64,000 bases of DNA from Candidatus Laterigemmans baculatus (GTDB lineage Bacteria > Planctomycetota > Planctomycetia > Pirellulales > Pirellulaceae): contig NZ_WRPR01000112.1 of NCBI RefSeq assembly GCF_010367455.1, positions 142,825 through 206,824 of the forward strand, in the 5' to 3' direction. The translations under genes were made by a program, and so were the position numbers. The notes under the pieces were generated by a model. The model worked only from the letters and a program-made list of their open reading frames with translations. It ran no database searches and had not been told where the DNA came from. Positions 34,119 to 43,324 of the stretch are shown piece after piece; the first letter of the stretch is position 1; the number at the start of each line of letters is the position of its first letter.

Positions 34119-37100
34119 CTACCGCGTCATCCCGGGGAGCGCTCCGACGGTGGCTCCTTGAACCATCGCTTCGACCTCGAGCGTTTCGGAACGCAACGTG
34201 ATGACCTCGAGCTGGAAATTGAGCAGCTGCTGACCAGTGGGGCTGGTTTGGCGGACGACCGCGGCCCGCTGGGGCGAACCTTCCAAGACGAATAGATCCC
34301 CGCCAGCGTCGTACGCGATCCGCGTCGCGGTGCCGTCGATTAGGCCCCGCGGACTCATCATCCGAAAGGCCACTCCGCCGAGCGCCTGCATTTCCCAGGG
34401 TACGCGGGAACCACCGCGACCGCTGGCGAAGTTTGTGCCGGTGGCTCCTGAGTGGGGCGCGGTCCCGATCCGCAACCGCTCGCAATCGACCGTACCTTGA
34501 TTCAGCTGCAGCTGGGTCATCGTCGCCGCGTCGAGCTGCTGGTCCCAGCCGGAGACCGTGCCGAGGCCGATCCGCACGCCGCGAACGAACTCGATCTGCT
34601 GGCGGGAAAGATCCCCCTCGATCCCGCCGTTGTAGATCAAATGCGTGCTCAGCAACGATCCCGGCGGAGCGATCGACCGCAGCGGCGTCTTGCTGTCGGT
34701 CGCCGCCCAGCTGCGATACCACCCGGGGCCGGCTCCCTGCAGCTCGCCGCTGGCAGCGAAAAAGTCCAGTCGAGGATTGCTCAGCACATGGCGGCTCTGC
34801 GGCACGCCCCCCGCATCGAGCTTGGTCGCCGTCACCAGCACGTCCTGATCGAGCCCAAGCAGCGAGACGCGTTCGACGCCCGCGGCGCGGGCTGCGGTCG
34901 GCTGCATCACTTGAACGCCCCGGTCGAGCGTCATCTCCAGCTTCGGAGCGGTGGCCAGCACGTCCCACAGGTCGGCCGCGTCCCCGACCTTCATCCGGGC
35001 CGACAGCCGCACTTGGTTGCCGATCTCGACTTTCTGGCCGTCGAAGGTCAACTCGCCGCGGAACTCGCACCGCGGCGGACCGGCCCACTGCATCGCGCCG
35101 GCAGCTTCACCGGCAGCTCCACTGGCAGCTCCACTGGCAGCTCCACTGGGAAGCACGGCCGAGGGCATTTGAAAGGTCCCCGAATCGCGGATCCAGACGC
35201 GGTTTTGCGTGCCGCTGATCAGCACCAGCGGACCTTCGAAGTAGCCGTCCCCGAGCGCCAGCCGCGCCGGCCGGCCCGCGATCTGAATCAAGTCTTCGCC
35301 GTCTCCGGTCTTCAGCCGCAGCGAATCCCCCGTGTAGACCAGCGGCAGGCGGCCCGTCTCGGTTTGCAGCTCGTGCTCCAGTCGAACTTCTTTCACGACG
35401 CTCATGTCGCGAGCAACCACCTCTCCTTCGCGAAGCACGAGGTTGGCCTGGATCGTGTGTCCTTGGAGCTTGACGCGCGGCCCGGCCAGCGGTGCGACCG
35501 CGCTGCCGTCGCTGCGCCCATCGGGCCCGGTGACCCAGAGTCGCAGCGGCGTGCCGGTGGCCGGATTGAGTCCGAGCCTCGGAGCCGGCGGGGCGGCGTT
35601 GGCGGGAGCCGGGTCCAAGTGCTCAAACCAAACCTGCAGCAGCTCGGCCTCGGCCGAGAGCATCGAGGTATCGAACGATACATTGCCGCTGATCCGCAGC
35701 TGCTCGGGCCGCAGGCCTGCGAGCGCCCCACCCGCCGGTTCGCCACCCGCTGCGTCGCTGCCCGCTGAGTCGTCAGCGGGCAATTGAAAGGTCAGCAGCA
35801 CCGAATCGGCGCCGGCCGATCCGCCGTCGCTGGTGTTCGCCCGAATCTTCCCGGCTGCCCAGAGATGGTGTCCTTCGCTGTCGTGGAGCAGCTGCAGCGT
35901 TTCCTGCCAGGAGACGCTGCGGACCGGCAGCTCGGGGTCGGTCATCCGGAGCATCCCCGCTCCCCGGGTCACGAGCGTGCCGAGTTGTTCGGGATGGGCC
36001 AAGTCGATCTGGTAGGTCAGCTCGGGGACGGTGAACTGAAAGCCGCGATGGGCCAGTTCCACGTCGGCTTCGGGAGTCCCGGCGACGCGGAGCGAGCCGC
36101 GGGAGACGTCGACCACCAGCTCGGCTGCCTTCACCCGGCTGGCCAGCGAGGGAAGATTGGCGTCGAGCGGAGTTCCGCGAGCTTCAATTTTGCGGATCGT
36201 CGCCGCGGCCTTCATGGCACCTTCAGCGCGCTCGCGGTCGAGGCTGGCCGTGCGGCTGAAGGGATCGACCAGCTGGACCGACAGCTCGCGGCAGCGAAAC
36301 GTATCGTCGGCCACCAGCCCACCCTGGTGCCGGACTTCGACGCCATCGCCGAGCCGCAGGGTGTAGTCGGTAAAATCGAACACGACTCGGCCCCCGCAGC
36401 GAACCGAGAGCTTGCCGGCAGGGGCTGTGGGGAGCGCCGCTGCGGGTCCGTTCGGTAGCGTCCGCGTCGAGCGGGCGGGCTGGGGCCGGGGCTGGGGTTG
36501 GGGCCGGGGCTGGGGCTGGGGCTGGTTCGCGACGACCTCGGGCAACGGTTCCCAGAGTCCCCCATCGGGCAAGGGGACGCTCAAGTCGTCGAGATAGATC
36601 AGTTCCATCGAGTCGAGGACCGCCAGCGGTGACTCGCGGTTGCCGGTCGGGATCGTGCCGCCGCCGGCCAAATGGATCGTCAGGTCGCGGCCCGAGATCC
36701 GGGCTCCACTGATGCGGAGATCGATCGCTTCGACGGTGCGGATCTGTCGGCTGTCGATCCGCACGTTTCGGGCCCGCAGGTCGAGCGCCTCGTCGGCGTA
36801 CTCGGGCGAGGGTTCGTTGTAGATGTGGACTTCTCCGACCAGCTGGCCTCCTTTGATCGGAGGGGATCCGCCGGAGAGCATGTTCAGGGGCTCGGCGAAT
36901 TCGATGATCGCTCCGTCGGGCGCGTCCATGATCACGGTGCTGCCGTCGCGAGGCTGTTCGGCGGCCGCGGCCGGGAGCATGCTGGAGGCGAACCCTTCGT
37001 CGTCATTTTCGCGGCTGAGGACGACCGAGACCGGCTTGACCTGCCAGCGATCCGGCGCGATCTGTTCCCAGTGTTCGAACAGCAACACCCCCCAGCTGGC

Positions 37101-37310
37101 CTGCAGCACTTTGGGGCGTCCACGCTGCCAGGAATCGGCTGGAAACACGCCCGACATATCGGGGCCAGCGATCTCGTCGCTGGCGTCGTCGACCGTCACG
37201 ACTTCGCCGACTTCCGGGCGAAGCAGGGGAACCACGGTCGCGCGATACGCGATTGCGGCGCCCAGGCAGACAGCCAGGGCGATCAGGTAATCCACAATCG
37301 GTCGAGACAT
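34119..37310 (-). CDS. Large anchored protein, probable LptC/LptA-like LPS transport component
   Basis: 1063 residues. One N-terminal membrane segment (IVDYLIALAVCLGAAIAYRAT), then a periplasmic body of repeated short beta-strand units alternating with linkers: GRDLTIHLAGG, VVFDFTDYTLRLGDGVEVRHQGG, CRELSVQLVDP, AAELVVDVSRGSL, GQKVEIGNQVRLSAR. The phrase about variants of forming and converting layers resembles the beta-taco of LptC/LptA/OstA proteins. Context supports this: kdsD and kdsC lie directly upstream, as in the kdsD-kdsC-lptC-lptA order. It is far longer than LptC (about 190 aa) or LptA (185 aa). Pro/Gln and Gly/Ala repeat linkers interrupt it. Function is inference. Confidence 0.55.
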   Translation of the reverse strand: MSRPIVDYLIALAVCLGAAIAYRATVVPLLRPEVGEVVTVDDASDEIAGPDMSGVFPADSWQRGRPKVLQASWGVLLFEHWEQIAPDRWQVKPVSVVLSRENDDEGFASSMLPAAAAEQPRDGSTVIMDAPDGAIIEFAEPLNMLSGGSPPIKGGQLVGEVHIYNEPSPEYADEALDLRARNVRIDSRQIRTVEAIDLRISGARISGRDLTIHLAGGGTIPTGNRESPLAVLDSMELIYLDDLSVPLPDGGLWEPLPEVVANQPQPQPRPQPQPRPQPARSTRTLPNGPAAALPTAPAGKLSVRCGGRVVFDFTDYTLRLGDGVEVRHQGGLVADDTFRCRELSVQLVDPFSRTASLDRERAEGAMKAAATIRKIEARGTPLDANLPSLASRVKAAELVVDVSRGSLRVAGTPEADVELAHRGFQFTVPELTYQIDLAHPEQLGTLVTRGAGMLRMTDPELPVRSVSWQETLQLLHDSEGHHLWAAGKIRANTSDGGSAGADSVLLTFQLPADDSAGSDAAGGEPAGGALAGLRPEQLRISGNVSFDTSMLSAEAELLQVWFEHLDPAPANAAPPAPRLGLNPATGTPLRLWVTGPDGRSDGSAVAPLAGPRVKLQGHTIQANLVLREGEVVARDMSVVKEVRLEHELQTETGRLPLVYTGDSLRLKTGDGEDLIQIAGRPARLALGDGYFEGPLVLISGTQNRVWIRDSGTFQMPSAVLPSGAASGAASGAAGEAAGAMQWAGPPRCEFRGELTFDGQKVEIGNQVRLSARMKVGDAADLWDVLATAPKLEMTLDRGVQVMQPTAARAAGVERVSLLGLDQDVLVTATKLDAGGVPQSRHVLSNPRLDFFAASGELQGAGPGWYRSWAATDSKTPLRSIAPPGSLLSTHLIYNGGIEGDLSRQQIEFVRGVRIGLGTVSGWDQQLDAATMTQLQLNQGTVDCERLRIGTAPHSGATGTNFASGRGGSRVPWEMQALGGVAFRMMSPRGLIDGTATRIAYDAGGDLFVLEGSPQRAAVVRQTSPTGQQLLNFQLEVITLRSETLEVEAMVQGATVGALPGMTR
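35112..35150. repeat. 12-bp tandem repeat, about 3-4 copies, in the LptC/A-like gene
   Basis: GGCAGCTCCACT at 35112, 35124 and 35136, with diverged flanking copies. Encodes Gly-Ala-Ala-Ser on the minus strand. Confidence 0.93.
36479..36525. repeat. 6-bp based tandem repeat (GGGGCT/GGGGCC) in the LptC/A-like gene
   Basis: Encodes alternating Gln-Pro and Arg-Pro on the minus strand. A rigid proline-rich linker between two beta-rich segments. Confidence 0.9.
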
Positions 37311-37326
37311 TCGGGAGCTTGGATCC

Positions 37327-37860
37327 TCAGGGATTGTTGACGAAATCTTCCCACTGCGATTTCGCCTTCAGCAACCGTTCGATCAATTCGCGAACCGCGC
37401 CGTGACCGCCGGGCAACCGCGTGGTCCACCGCGCCGCTCGGCGAACATCCTCCGAGGCGTCGGCCACAGCCACCGGCAAGGCGACGCGCCGCATCACGGC
37501 CAGATCGGGAAGGTCATCGCCGATGTAACAGACTTCCTCGGGAGTCGCCTCGAGCGATTGCAAAATCTCGATCGCCGCGGACCACTTCTCGGGCACTCCC
37601 TGGCGAACGACCCGCACGCCCAGTTCCGCCGCCCGTGTCCGCACAACTTCGCTGGTCCGGCTGGTGATGATTCCAAACTGGTAGCCAGCCCGCTGCCAGA
37701 GCTTGATCCCGAGCCCGTCGCGAATGTGAAAGCACTTGGTCTCCACACCGCTGTTGTCGTAGATCACTCGGCCGTCGGTCAGCACGCCGTCGACGTCCGA
37801 GAGGATCACGCGGATCGGGCCGGCCAGGCTTTGGTCGGAGCGCAAATCGTCGGAAAACAT
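37327..37860 (-). CDS. kdsC: KdsC-type 3-deoxy-D-manno-octulosonate 8-phosphate phosphatase
   Basis: HAD-superfamily phosphatase that makes Kdo, needed for LPS inner core. Motif I SDVDGVLTDG (D22, D24), motif II ITSRTSE, motif III VPEKWSAAIEIL with Lys, motif IV CYIGDDLPDLAVM. Small HAD without a cap, 177 aa, the normal size for the tetrameric KdsC. Starts 10 bp after kdsD and ends 16 bp before the large LptC/A-like gene, so the three form an operon. The N-terminal 14 residues are unconserved. Confidence 0.92.
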   Translation of the reverse strand: MFSDDLRSDQSLAGPIRVILSDVDGVLTDGRVIYDNSGVETKCFHIRDGLGIKLWQRAGYQFGIITSRTSEVVRTRAAELGVRVVRQGVPEKWSAAIEILQSLEATPEEVCYIGDDLPDLAVMRRVALPVAVADASEDVRRAARWTTRLPGGHGAVRELIERLLKAKSQWEDFVNNP

Positions 37861-37870
37861 GGGGCAGCGC

Positions 37871-38944
37871 CTACGCCTTGCGGAGCGGAACCGTGGGGGG
37901 ATCGACCTCGCTCATCGAGACGACGTCGGTGATGTCGAGCAACCCGATCGGGCGTCCGCCAGCGTCGAGGACCGGCAGTTCGCTGATCCGGCGGCCCGCC
38001 AAGATGCTGATCGCATCGCCCAGCAGCGATCCCGACAGCACCGTCTGCACGTCGCGAGTCATCACCGCGGCGATGGGGCCATCCAGGGCCTCGTCGCGGC
38101 GAAGTTCGAGCAGACGCACCAGATCGCTGTCGGTGAACAACCCCGCCAAGCGGCCCTCGTCATCGACCAGCATCACCGCACCGCTGCGGCGGGCCGGGCA
38201 GGTCGTCGTGCTGAAGACCTCGCGGACGCTGGCCGCCGCCGAAGCGACCCGGCACTGCGGGCGGGGACGCATCCAGCGATCGACTTTGGAAAGTTTGCGG
38301 CCGAGGCTCCCCCCGGGGTGGAAGCGGGCGAAATCGTGGGCCGTGAAGCCGCGGATCCGGCTGGCCAGCAGAGCCACGGCATCGCCGGTGCTGAGCATCA
38401 GCGTGGTGCTGGTCGTGGGGGCCAGTCCCAGCGGGCAGGCTTCCTCGACATGCCCGATCTCGATCCGCCAATCGGCCCACTTGCCGAGCGGGTTTTCGGC
38501 GTCGGCCGTGGTCGCCAGAATCCCCGCCGATTGCCGCCGCAGGGCGGGCAGCAGCCGGACGACTTCCTCGCTCTGACCGCTGTGGGAAAAAACCCACACC
38601 AGATCGCGGGAGGTGACGCGGCCCAGATCGCCGTGGATCGCTTCGGAGGGGTGCAGGAAATGGGCGGTCGAACCGGTGCTGGCGAGCGTGGCGACGATTT
38701 TCTGCGCGACCAGCCCCGCTTTGCCGATCCCGGTGACGACGATCGATCCGCTGCACTCGACGATCCGTTCGGCCGCGACCACGATCTGCGGCCCGACCGC
38801 GTCGATGATCTGCTCGATCGCCGCGGCTTCGCTCCGCATCACGTCGCGGGCGAGCCGGAGCCGTTCGAGAGGCGTCAGCGGCGGAGTGGAAGCCGCCTGA
38901 TCGAGCAAGGGGCGGGCTGGGGACATTGGGAGTCTCGCATCCAT
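37871..38944 (-). CDS. kdsD: Arabinose-5-phosphate isomerase (KdsD/KpsF)
   Basis: Converts ribulose 5-phosphate to arabinose 5-phosphate, the first step of Kdo synthesis. Order: SIS sugar-isomerase domain (residues 45-200: VVTGIGKAGLVAQKIVATLASTGSTAHFLHPSEAIHGDLG, FSHSGQSEEV) and two CBS domains (residues 225-350). HPGGSLGRKL is the usual signature between them. Length 357 aa, with an extended N-terminus of about 25 residues. First gene of the minus-strand kdsD-kdsC-lpt-like unit; divergent from trpS, 243 bp apart. Confidence 0.93.
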   Translation of the reverse strand: MDARLPMSPARPLLDQAASTPPLTPLERLRLARDVMRSEAAAIEQIIDAVGPQIVVAAERIVECSGSIVVTGIGKAGLVAQKIVATLASTGSTAHFLHPSEAIHGDLGRVTSRDLVWVFSHSGQSEEVVRLLPALRRQSAGILATTADAENPLGKWADWRIEIGHVEEACPLGLAPTTSTTLMLSTGDAVALLASRIRGFTAHDFARFHPGGSLGRKLSKVDRWMRPRPQCRVASAAASVREVFSTTTCPARRSGAVMLVDDEGRLAGLFTDSDLVRLLELRRDEALDGPIAAVMTRDVQTVLSGSLLGDAISILAGRRISELPVLDAGGRPIGLLDITDVVSMSEVDPPTVPLRKA

Positions 38945-39187
38945 GCGGAACCTTTCCGGCTCCCGTCGCGAGAGCCGGCAAAAGACGATTCGCCGCCGAG
39001 CTTACTGGCCAAGCGGCCGCCGCCGCAACGCGAGAAAATCGGAGACCCGTGACCGGATAGTTCGCGGCTGCCCGGTTCGGCGCTGCGGATGCCCGGTTTG
39101 CAGGATTCGCTCGAGGCGGAACAATTCGGCGGTGCGGCGTTTCCAGCCGCGGTTTGCCCTCGCTCGCCCTTGATCACAAAACCGACC

Positions 39188-40150
39188 ATGCGTGTCCTCT
39201 CCGGGATCCAACCGACCGGCCGCCCTCACTGGGGAAACTTTTTTGGGGCCATTCGCCAGTACATCAGCCTGCAGGAGGAGCACGATGGGTTTTACTTCAT
39301 CGCCGATCTGCACGCCCTGACCACGGTTCGCGACGCATCGGCGCTCCGCCAGAACACGCTCGACGCGGCCCTCGATCTGCTCGCCCTCGGACTCGACCCG
39401 CAGCGGGCGACGCTGTTCGTCCAGTCACGCGTCCCGGAAGTCTCCGAGCTGTGCTGGTTGCTGATGACCGGCGCGGGAATGGGGCTGCTCGAACGCTGCC
39501 ACGCTTACAAGGAAAAGAAAGCCAAAGGTCTGCCGGCCGACGCGGGGCTGTTTACCTATCCGGTGCTGATGAGCGCCGACATCCTGGCCTACGATGCGGA
39601 ACTGGTCCCGGTCGGGCAGGATCAAGTCCAGCACGTCGAGGTGTGCCGCGATTTGGCGGGAAGCTTCAACCACACCTTTGGCGACGTCTTCAAGCTTCCC
39701 AAAGCGCAAGTGATGACCGATGCGGCCAAAGTTCCCGGGACCGACGGCCAAAAGATGAGCAAGAGCTATGACAATACGTTGCCGCTGTTCGGTGACGAAA
39801 AGCAGATCCGCAAAATGATCATGCGGATCGTCACCGACAGCCGCCCCATGGAGGAGCCCAAAGTGCCCGAGGACGACCACCTCTTCCAGCTCTACCGGCT
39901 CGTCGCACCGCCGGCGGACGTCGAGGCGATGGCGGAGAAGTACCGCCGTGGGGGCTTCGGTTACGGAGAAGTCAAAAAGGGAGTCGCCGACGCCAGCGAA
40001 GCGTTTTTTGGAGCGGCTCGGCAGCGGCGGAGGGAACTGGAGCAGAACCTCGACTACGTCACTCAAGTCCTCGACCAGGGGGCCGAAAAAGCGCGCGGCG
40101 AAGCGGCGGCCGTGCTGCTGCGAGCTCAAAAGGCGTGTGGGCTGCGGTGA
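39188..40150 (+). CDS. trpS: Tryptophan-tRNA ligase
   Basis: Class Ic aminoacyl-tRNA synthetase. The HIGH-type motif is PHWGN (residues 13-17 of [17 protein letters not shown]); the KMSKS motif is intact in [24 protein letters not shown] and [20 protein letters not shown] complete the tryptophan pocket. Start ATG 39188 matches the family; the upstream in-frame extension is not conserved. 320 aa is normal. Confidence 0.96.
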   Translation: MRVLSGIQPTGRPHWGNFFGAIRQYISLQEEHDGFYFIADLHALTTVRDASALRQNTLDAALDLLALGLDPQRATLFVQSRVPEVSELCWLLMTGAGMGLLERCHAYKEKKAKGLPADAGLFTYPVLMSADILAYDAELVPVGQDQVQHVEVCRDLAGSFNHTFGDVFKLPKAQVMTDAAKVPGTDGQKMSKSYDNTLPLFGDEKQIRKMIMRIVTDSRPMEEPKVPEDDHLFQLYRLVAPPADVEAMAEKYRRGGFGYGEVKKGVADASEAFFGAARQRRRELEQNLDYVTQVLDQGAEKARGEAAAVLLRAQKACGLR

Positions 40151-40157
40151 GCGGCAG

Positions 40158-40187
40158 CGGGGCTGCGGCAGGTGGGGCTGCGGCAGG
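40158..40187 (+). repeat. 15-bp direct repeat, 2 copies, between trpS and acpS
   Basis: GGGGCTGCGGCAGGT at 40158 and 40173. Intergenic, just after the trpS stop. Confidence 0.93.
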
Positions 40188-40231
40188 TGGGCGATTGGAC
40201 TTTTCTTCGGCCGAGAGCAAAGCGGGATTCG

Positions 40232-40612
40232 ATGGGGATTATTGGCATCGGCACGGACATCGTGGAATGCGTTCGCGTTGCCAAAATGATCGAGCGGCAC
40301 GGCGAAATCTTTCTCAAGCGGGTCTACACTGAGAACGAGATTCTGTACTGCAGTTCGCGGAAAGCGGCGACGCAGCACTATGCCGGACGTTGGGCCGCCA
40401 AAGAGGCGGTCCTCAAAGCGCTCGGCACCGGATGGTCACAGGGGATCCAGTGGACCGATATCGAAGTTCGCAACGAACCGGGGGGGCGACCGCGAATCGC
40501 CTTCGGTGGCAAGGCGTGCGAGCTGTGCCGGGAGCTGGGGATCGAGGAAATGCATATCAGCATCTCCCACTGCCGCAGCCACGCCACCGCCTACGCGCTC
40601 GCTTCGGGATGA
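40232..40612 (+). CDS. acpS: Holo-[acyl-carrier-protein] synthase
   Basis: Transfers 4'-phosphopantetheine from CoA to acyl carrier protein. Signature GIGTDIVEC (metal Asp 8) and RWAAKEAVLKALGTG (E and K), then ISISHCRSHATAYAL at the end. 126 aa is normal. Start ATG 40232 is chosen over an in-frame upstream codon because the family begins at MGIIGIGTD. Its TGA overlaps the next ATG (ATGA, 40609-40612). Confidence 0.95.
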   Translation: MGIIGIGTDIVECVRVAKMIERHGEIFLKRVYTENEILYCSSRKAATQHYAGRWAAKEAVLKALGTGWSQGIQWTDIEVRNEPGGRPRIAFGGKACELCRELGIEEMHISISHCRSHATAYALASG

Positions 40613-41919
40613 TCGCCGCCATGCTCCTCCATCGCCGCTCGTGGTCTTCGCTTGGGATCGGCGGCTTGATGCTGTGGGCCGTCGGGTTCCTTTGGGCTGG
40701 GGCGAGTCCCGCGTGGGCTCAAGAACTTCGCCAGCTCGAAGGCCGGTATGTGCGGATCGTGACCGACATCCGCTCGACTCCGGCGATCGACGAGTTGCCC
40801 CGGGCCTTTGACGCCGCGGTTCCGCTGTGGTGCCAGTTTTGGGAGCTGCCCGCAGCGGAGGTCGAAGATTGGCGGGTGACGGCTTACCTGATGAGCGACC
40901 GGGAATTGTTTCGCGAGCGGGGGCTGATTCCCGACTCGCTCCCCGACTTTCCTCACGGCTACCAGTGGGGCGATTCGGCCTGGGTTCAGCAGCAGCCTTC
41001 CGACTACTACACCCGGCATCTGCTGCTTCACGAGGGGGCCCATGCGTTGGCGTCGCATGCCTTCAGCGGCGCCGGCCCCCCTTGGTTCATGGAGGGGACA
41101 GCCGAGCTGCTCAGCACCCACCGCTGGGACGGGGAGCGGATGGAGTTGCCGATCGTGCCCGAGTCGAAAGAAGCCTTTCCCTACTGGGGCCGCTTCAAGT
41201 TGCTCGACCAACGGCGGCAAACCGGCGGCACGCTCTCGCTCGTTTCGGTGCTCCGCTACAGCGACACGTCGCATCGCCAAGTCGAACCCTACGCCTGGAC
41301 CTGGGCCGCCGCGATCCTGTTCGAGATGTACCCCGAGTACCGCACGGCGCTGCTCGCCGCGGCCCGCGAGGGGAGGGACGCGACGCCGAACTTTACGCGC
41401 CAGTTCGTGGCGGCGCTGGGGGACCAGTGGAAGGTGGCCCAGGCCCGCTGGCGGGTGCTGATCGACGGGCTCGATTACGGCTACGAGTGGGATCGGCATC
41501 GGCTGGAGATCGCCGCCGACGATCCGCTCTGGGATGGACGGCCAGTCGAACGGGTGGTGGCGGCCGATCGAGGCTGGCAATCGGTGGGGGTCCGGATTCC
41601 GGCTGGGACTCGCATCGCGATCGCCGCCGACGGGGAGTGCGTCATCGGACGGGAGCCCAAGCCGTGGATCACGGAGCCTGAAGGGGTGACGGTTCGCTAC
41701 CACCGCGGCTGGCCGCGAGGCCGGCTGTTGGCGACGTTGCTCCCGACCGCTCCGGTCAGCGACCCCAAGCTGGAGCCGCTGGAAGTCGTGGGGATCGGCC
41801 GCCAGGGAGAGCTGACCGCGACGAACGAGAGCTGGCTGTTGCTGCGAGTGGCCGACGAGGTGGGAGAGTTAGCCGACAATTCCGGTGGTTTTGGGGTCAC
41901 GCTCCGGGGTGGCGAATAG
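40609..41919 (+). CDS. Secreted zinc metallopeptidase-like protein (HExxH)
   Basis: 436-residue exported protein. Residues 1-37 form a signal peptide (LGIGGLMLWAVGFLWAG, cleavage near AWAQ). The metal site is HEGAH (141-145) followed by WFMEGTAELL, where E162 would be the third ligand, 17 residues after the second His: a gluzincin-type arrangement, as in the DUF1570-like group. The C-terminal 130 residues have no clear match. The start overlaps the acpS stop by four bases, so it is co-translated with a housekeeping gene. Substrate unknown. Confidence 0.78.
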   Translation: MIAAMLLHRRSWSSLGIGGLMLWAVGFLWAGASPAWAQELRQLEGRYVRIVTDIRSTPAIDELPRAFDAAVPLWCQFWELPAAEVEDWRVTAYLMSDRELFRERGLIPDSLPDFPHGYQWGDSAWVQQQPSDYYTRHLLLHEGAHALASHAFSGAGPPWFMEGTAELLSTHRWDGERMELPIVPESKEAFPYWGRFKLLDQRRQTGGTLSLVSVLRYSDTSHRQVEPYAWTWAAAILFEMYPEYRTALLAAAREGRDATPNFTRQFVAALGDQWKVAQARWRVLIDGLDYGYEWDRHRLEIAADDPLWDGRPVERVVAADRGWQSVGVRIPAGTRIAIAADGECVIGREPKPWITEPEGVTVRYHRGWPRGRLLATLLPTAPVSDPKLEPLEVVGIGRQGELTATNESWLLLRVADEVGELADNSGGFGVTLRGGE

Positions 41920-41945
41920 AACCTCTGGGGACGGTGGGGGAAAAC

Positions 41946-42008
41946 CACGAAGGGCACGAAGGGCACGAAGGGCACGAAGGGCACGAAGGGCACGAAGGGC
42001 ACGAAGGA
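41946..42008 (+). repeat. 9-bp tandem repeat (CACGAAGGG), 7 copies
   Basis: Perfect CACGAAGGG from 41946 to 41999, last copy CACGAAGGA at 42000. Intergenic, preceded by ACCA. Related ACCACGAAGGACACGAAG runs occur at 63790-63821 and 63979-64000. Confidence 0.96.
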
Positions 42009-42167
42009 AGGGGTGGGGAGCTGAACAGGAATTGCAAGCTAGACTGGAGGCAGCGACCGGTCTCGGCTTGCGGGGTTGCGTTTGACCCAGCGAGGCGGGA
42101 CCTTGAAAAATAGAGAGTTGACCTGCACCGGGTCGGAAGATCCTGCCGAGGACCGAGCCTTTCACTG

Positions 42168-43058
42168 ATGTCCCGATCGGAGACGCCTGCCGACGCCGCG
42201 GAGCGCCCCCCGCTCAGCCCGCTCGAGGGGGGACGCTGGCGACCGGTCCGTCCTGAAGAACTGCTCCGCCGCGAGGAGGTGAGCGAGGCCGGTGGTTCGC
42301 GGGAGCTCCCTCGAGCCCCTTCGCTGGAGCGCCGCCAGGAGCTCGAGCGGTATCTGCGCGATCGGCCGGCCGATATCGAGGCCTACCTCGAGCTGGCCGC
42401 GATCTATCGCCAGGCGGGCCGCTCGGTCGAGGCGACCCGCGTGCTCAAGCAAGCCTTGGAGAGCGAACCGGAGGAGCCGCGCGTCCTGTGGCAGCTGGAA
42501 GAAGCCTCGCTGGCCCGCGCCCTGCAACAACTGCAGGATGTCCGCCAAGTGGCTCAGCGGTTGCATACGCCCGAAGCCGACCGGGAGCTCGAGCGAGCTC
42601 AAACCGACTGGGCCTGTCGCCGCGTCGAGGTTTGCCAATCGCGTCTGCAGCGCGACGCCTCGCAGGACCACTTGCGGGTCGTGCTGGCCGAGGCGCTGCG
42701 AGATCTCGGCCGCTACGACGAGGCGATCGAAGCCCTCGGCCCGGCGCTGCTGGTCGATCGCGAAGCACCGCTGGCTTACCTGATCCTCGGCCACTGCCTG
42801 CAGGCGGTCGGTCGCGACTTGGAAGCGCTGGCCGCGTGGCGAGCCGCGGCCCTGCGGCGAGCGGTCCCCGCCCCGCCGCGAATTCGCCTCAATGCGATGC
42901 AGGCAGCCGCGGATGTCGCCGAACGACTGGGGCTGAGCGGGACGCTGCCGCTGTATCGCCAAGCCCTGCGGCAGGCGCAGGCCGACGCCCCATCCGAAAC
43001 CGCACCGCCACCCCCAGCCCCATCGGCTACAGGCCCCTCTCCCCCAGGCCCCCCATGA
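42168..43058 (+). CDS. TPR protein, first gene of the ESX-like operon
   Basis: 296-residue soluble protein. Residues 50-240 contain helix-pair repeats of TPR type: ERYLRDRPADIEAYLELAAIYRQAG, ATRVLKQALESEPEEPRVLW, LRVVLAEALRDLGRYDEAIEALGPALLV, PLAYLILGHCLQAVGRDLEALAAW. The C-terminus is Pro-rich. No signal peptide. It overlaps the next gene by ATGA and heads a five-gene coupled operon, so it is likely a scaffold or chaperone for the secretion-like ATPase (inference). Confidence 0.78.
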   Translation: MSRSETPADAAERPPLSPLEGGRWRPVRPEELLRREEVSEAGGSRELPRAPSLERRQELERYLRDRPADIEAYLELAAIYRQAGRSVEATRVLKQALESEPEEPRVLWQLEEASLARALQQLQDVRQVAQRLHTPEADRELERAQTDWACRRVEVCQSRLQRDASQDHLRVVLAEALRDLGRYDEAIEALGPALLVDREAPLAYLILGHCLQAVGRDLEALAAWRAAALRRAVPAPPRIRLNAMQAAADVAERLGLSGTLPLYRQALRQAQADAPSETAPPPPAPSATGPSPPGPP

Positions 43059-43324
43059 ACCAAGCCATCGTCGATCCCGAGCAACTGCGGCGGTTTGCCA
43101 GCAACCTGAAAATCTTCACCGAGGAGTTGCAGCAGCGAAGTGCGGCACTCGCCTCGCAAATGAACCAACTGGAGCAGAGTTGGCGGGACCAGCAGCAGCG
43201 GAAATTCAGCCAAGAATTCGAAGACCAGATGCGGCAGATGAACCGTCTGCTCGAAGCCTCGCGGCAGCACGTCCCATATCTGCTCCGCAAAGCCGAACAG
43301 GTCGAACAGTATCTGCACGGCTAG
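43055..43324 (+). CDS. WXG100-like small helical protein
   Basis: 89 residues, two helices with a turn at W43: SWRDQQQRKF. W-x-D-x5-F stands where WXG100 proteins have W-x-G, and the length and all-helical character match that family. Heptads flank the turn (LKIFTEELQQRSAALASQM; FEDQMRQMNRLLEASR). No signal peptide, as expected for ESX substrates. ATG overlaps the TPR stop. A second protein in the operon repeats the same turn. Similarity to WXG100 is by pattern only; a generic coiled coil is the alternative. Confidence 0.65.
   Translation: MNQAIVDPEQLRRFASNLKIFTEELQQRSAALASQMNQLEQSWRDQQQRKFSQEFEDQMRQMNRLLEASRQHVPYLLRKAEQVEQYLHG

Noticed and set aside
40609..41919. Acyl carrier or fatty-acid gene after acpS
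   Set aside because: The product has a signal peptide and an HEGAH metal site; the overlap with acpS is positional, not functional evidence.
41946..42008. Possible CRISPR array
   Set aside because: The 9-bp units are contiguous with no spacers and no cas genes nearby; it is a simple tandem repeat.
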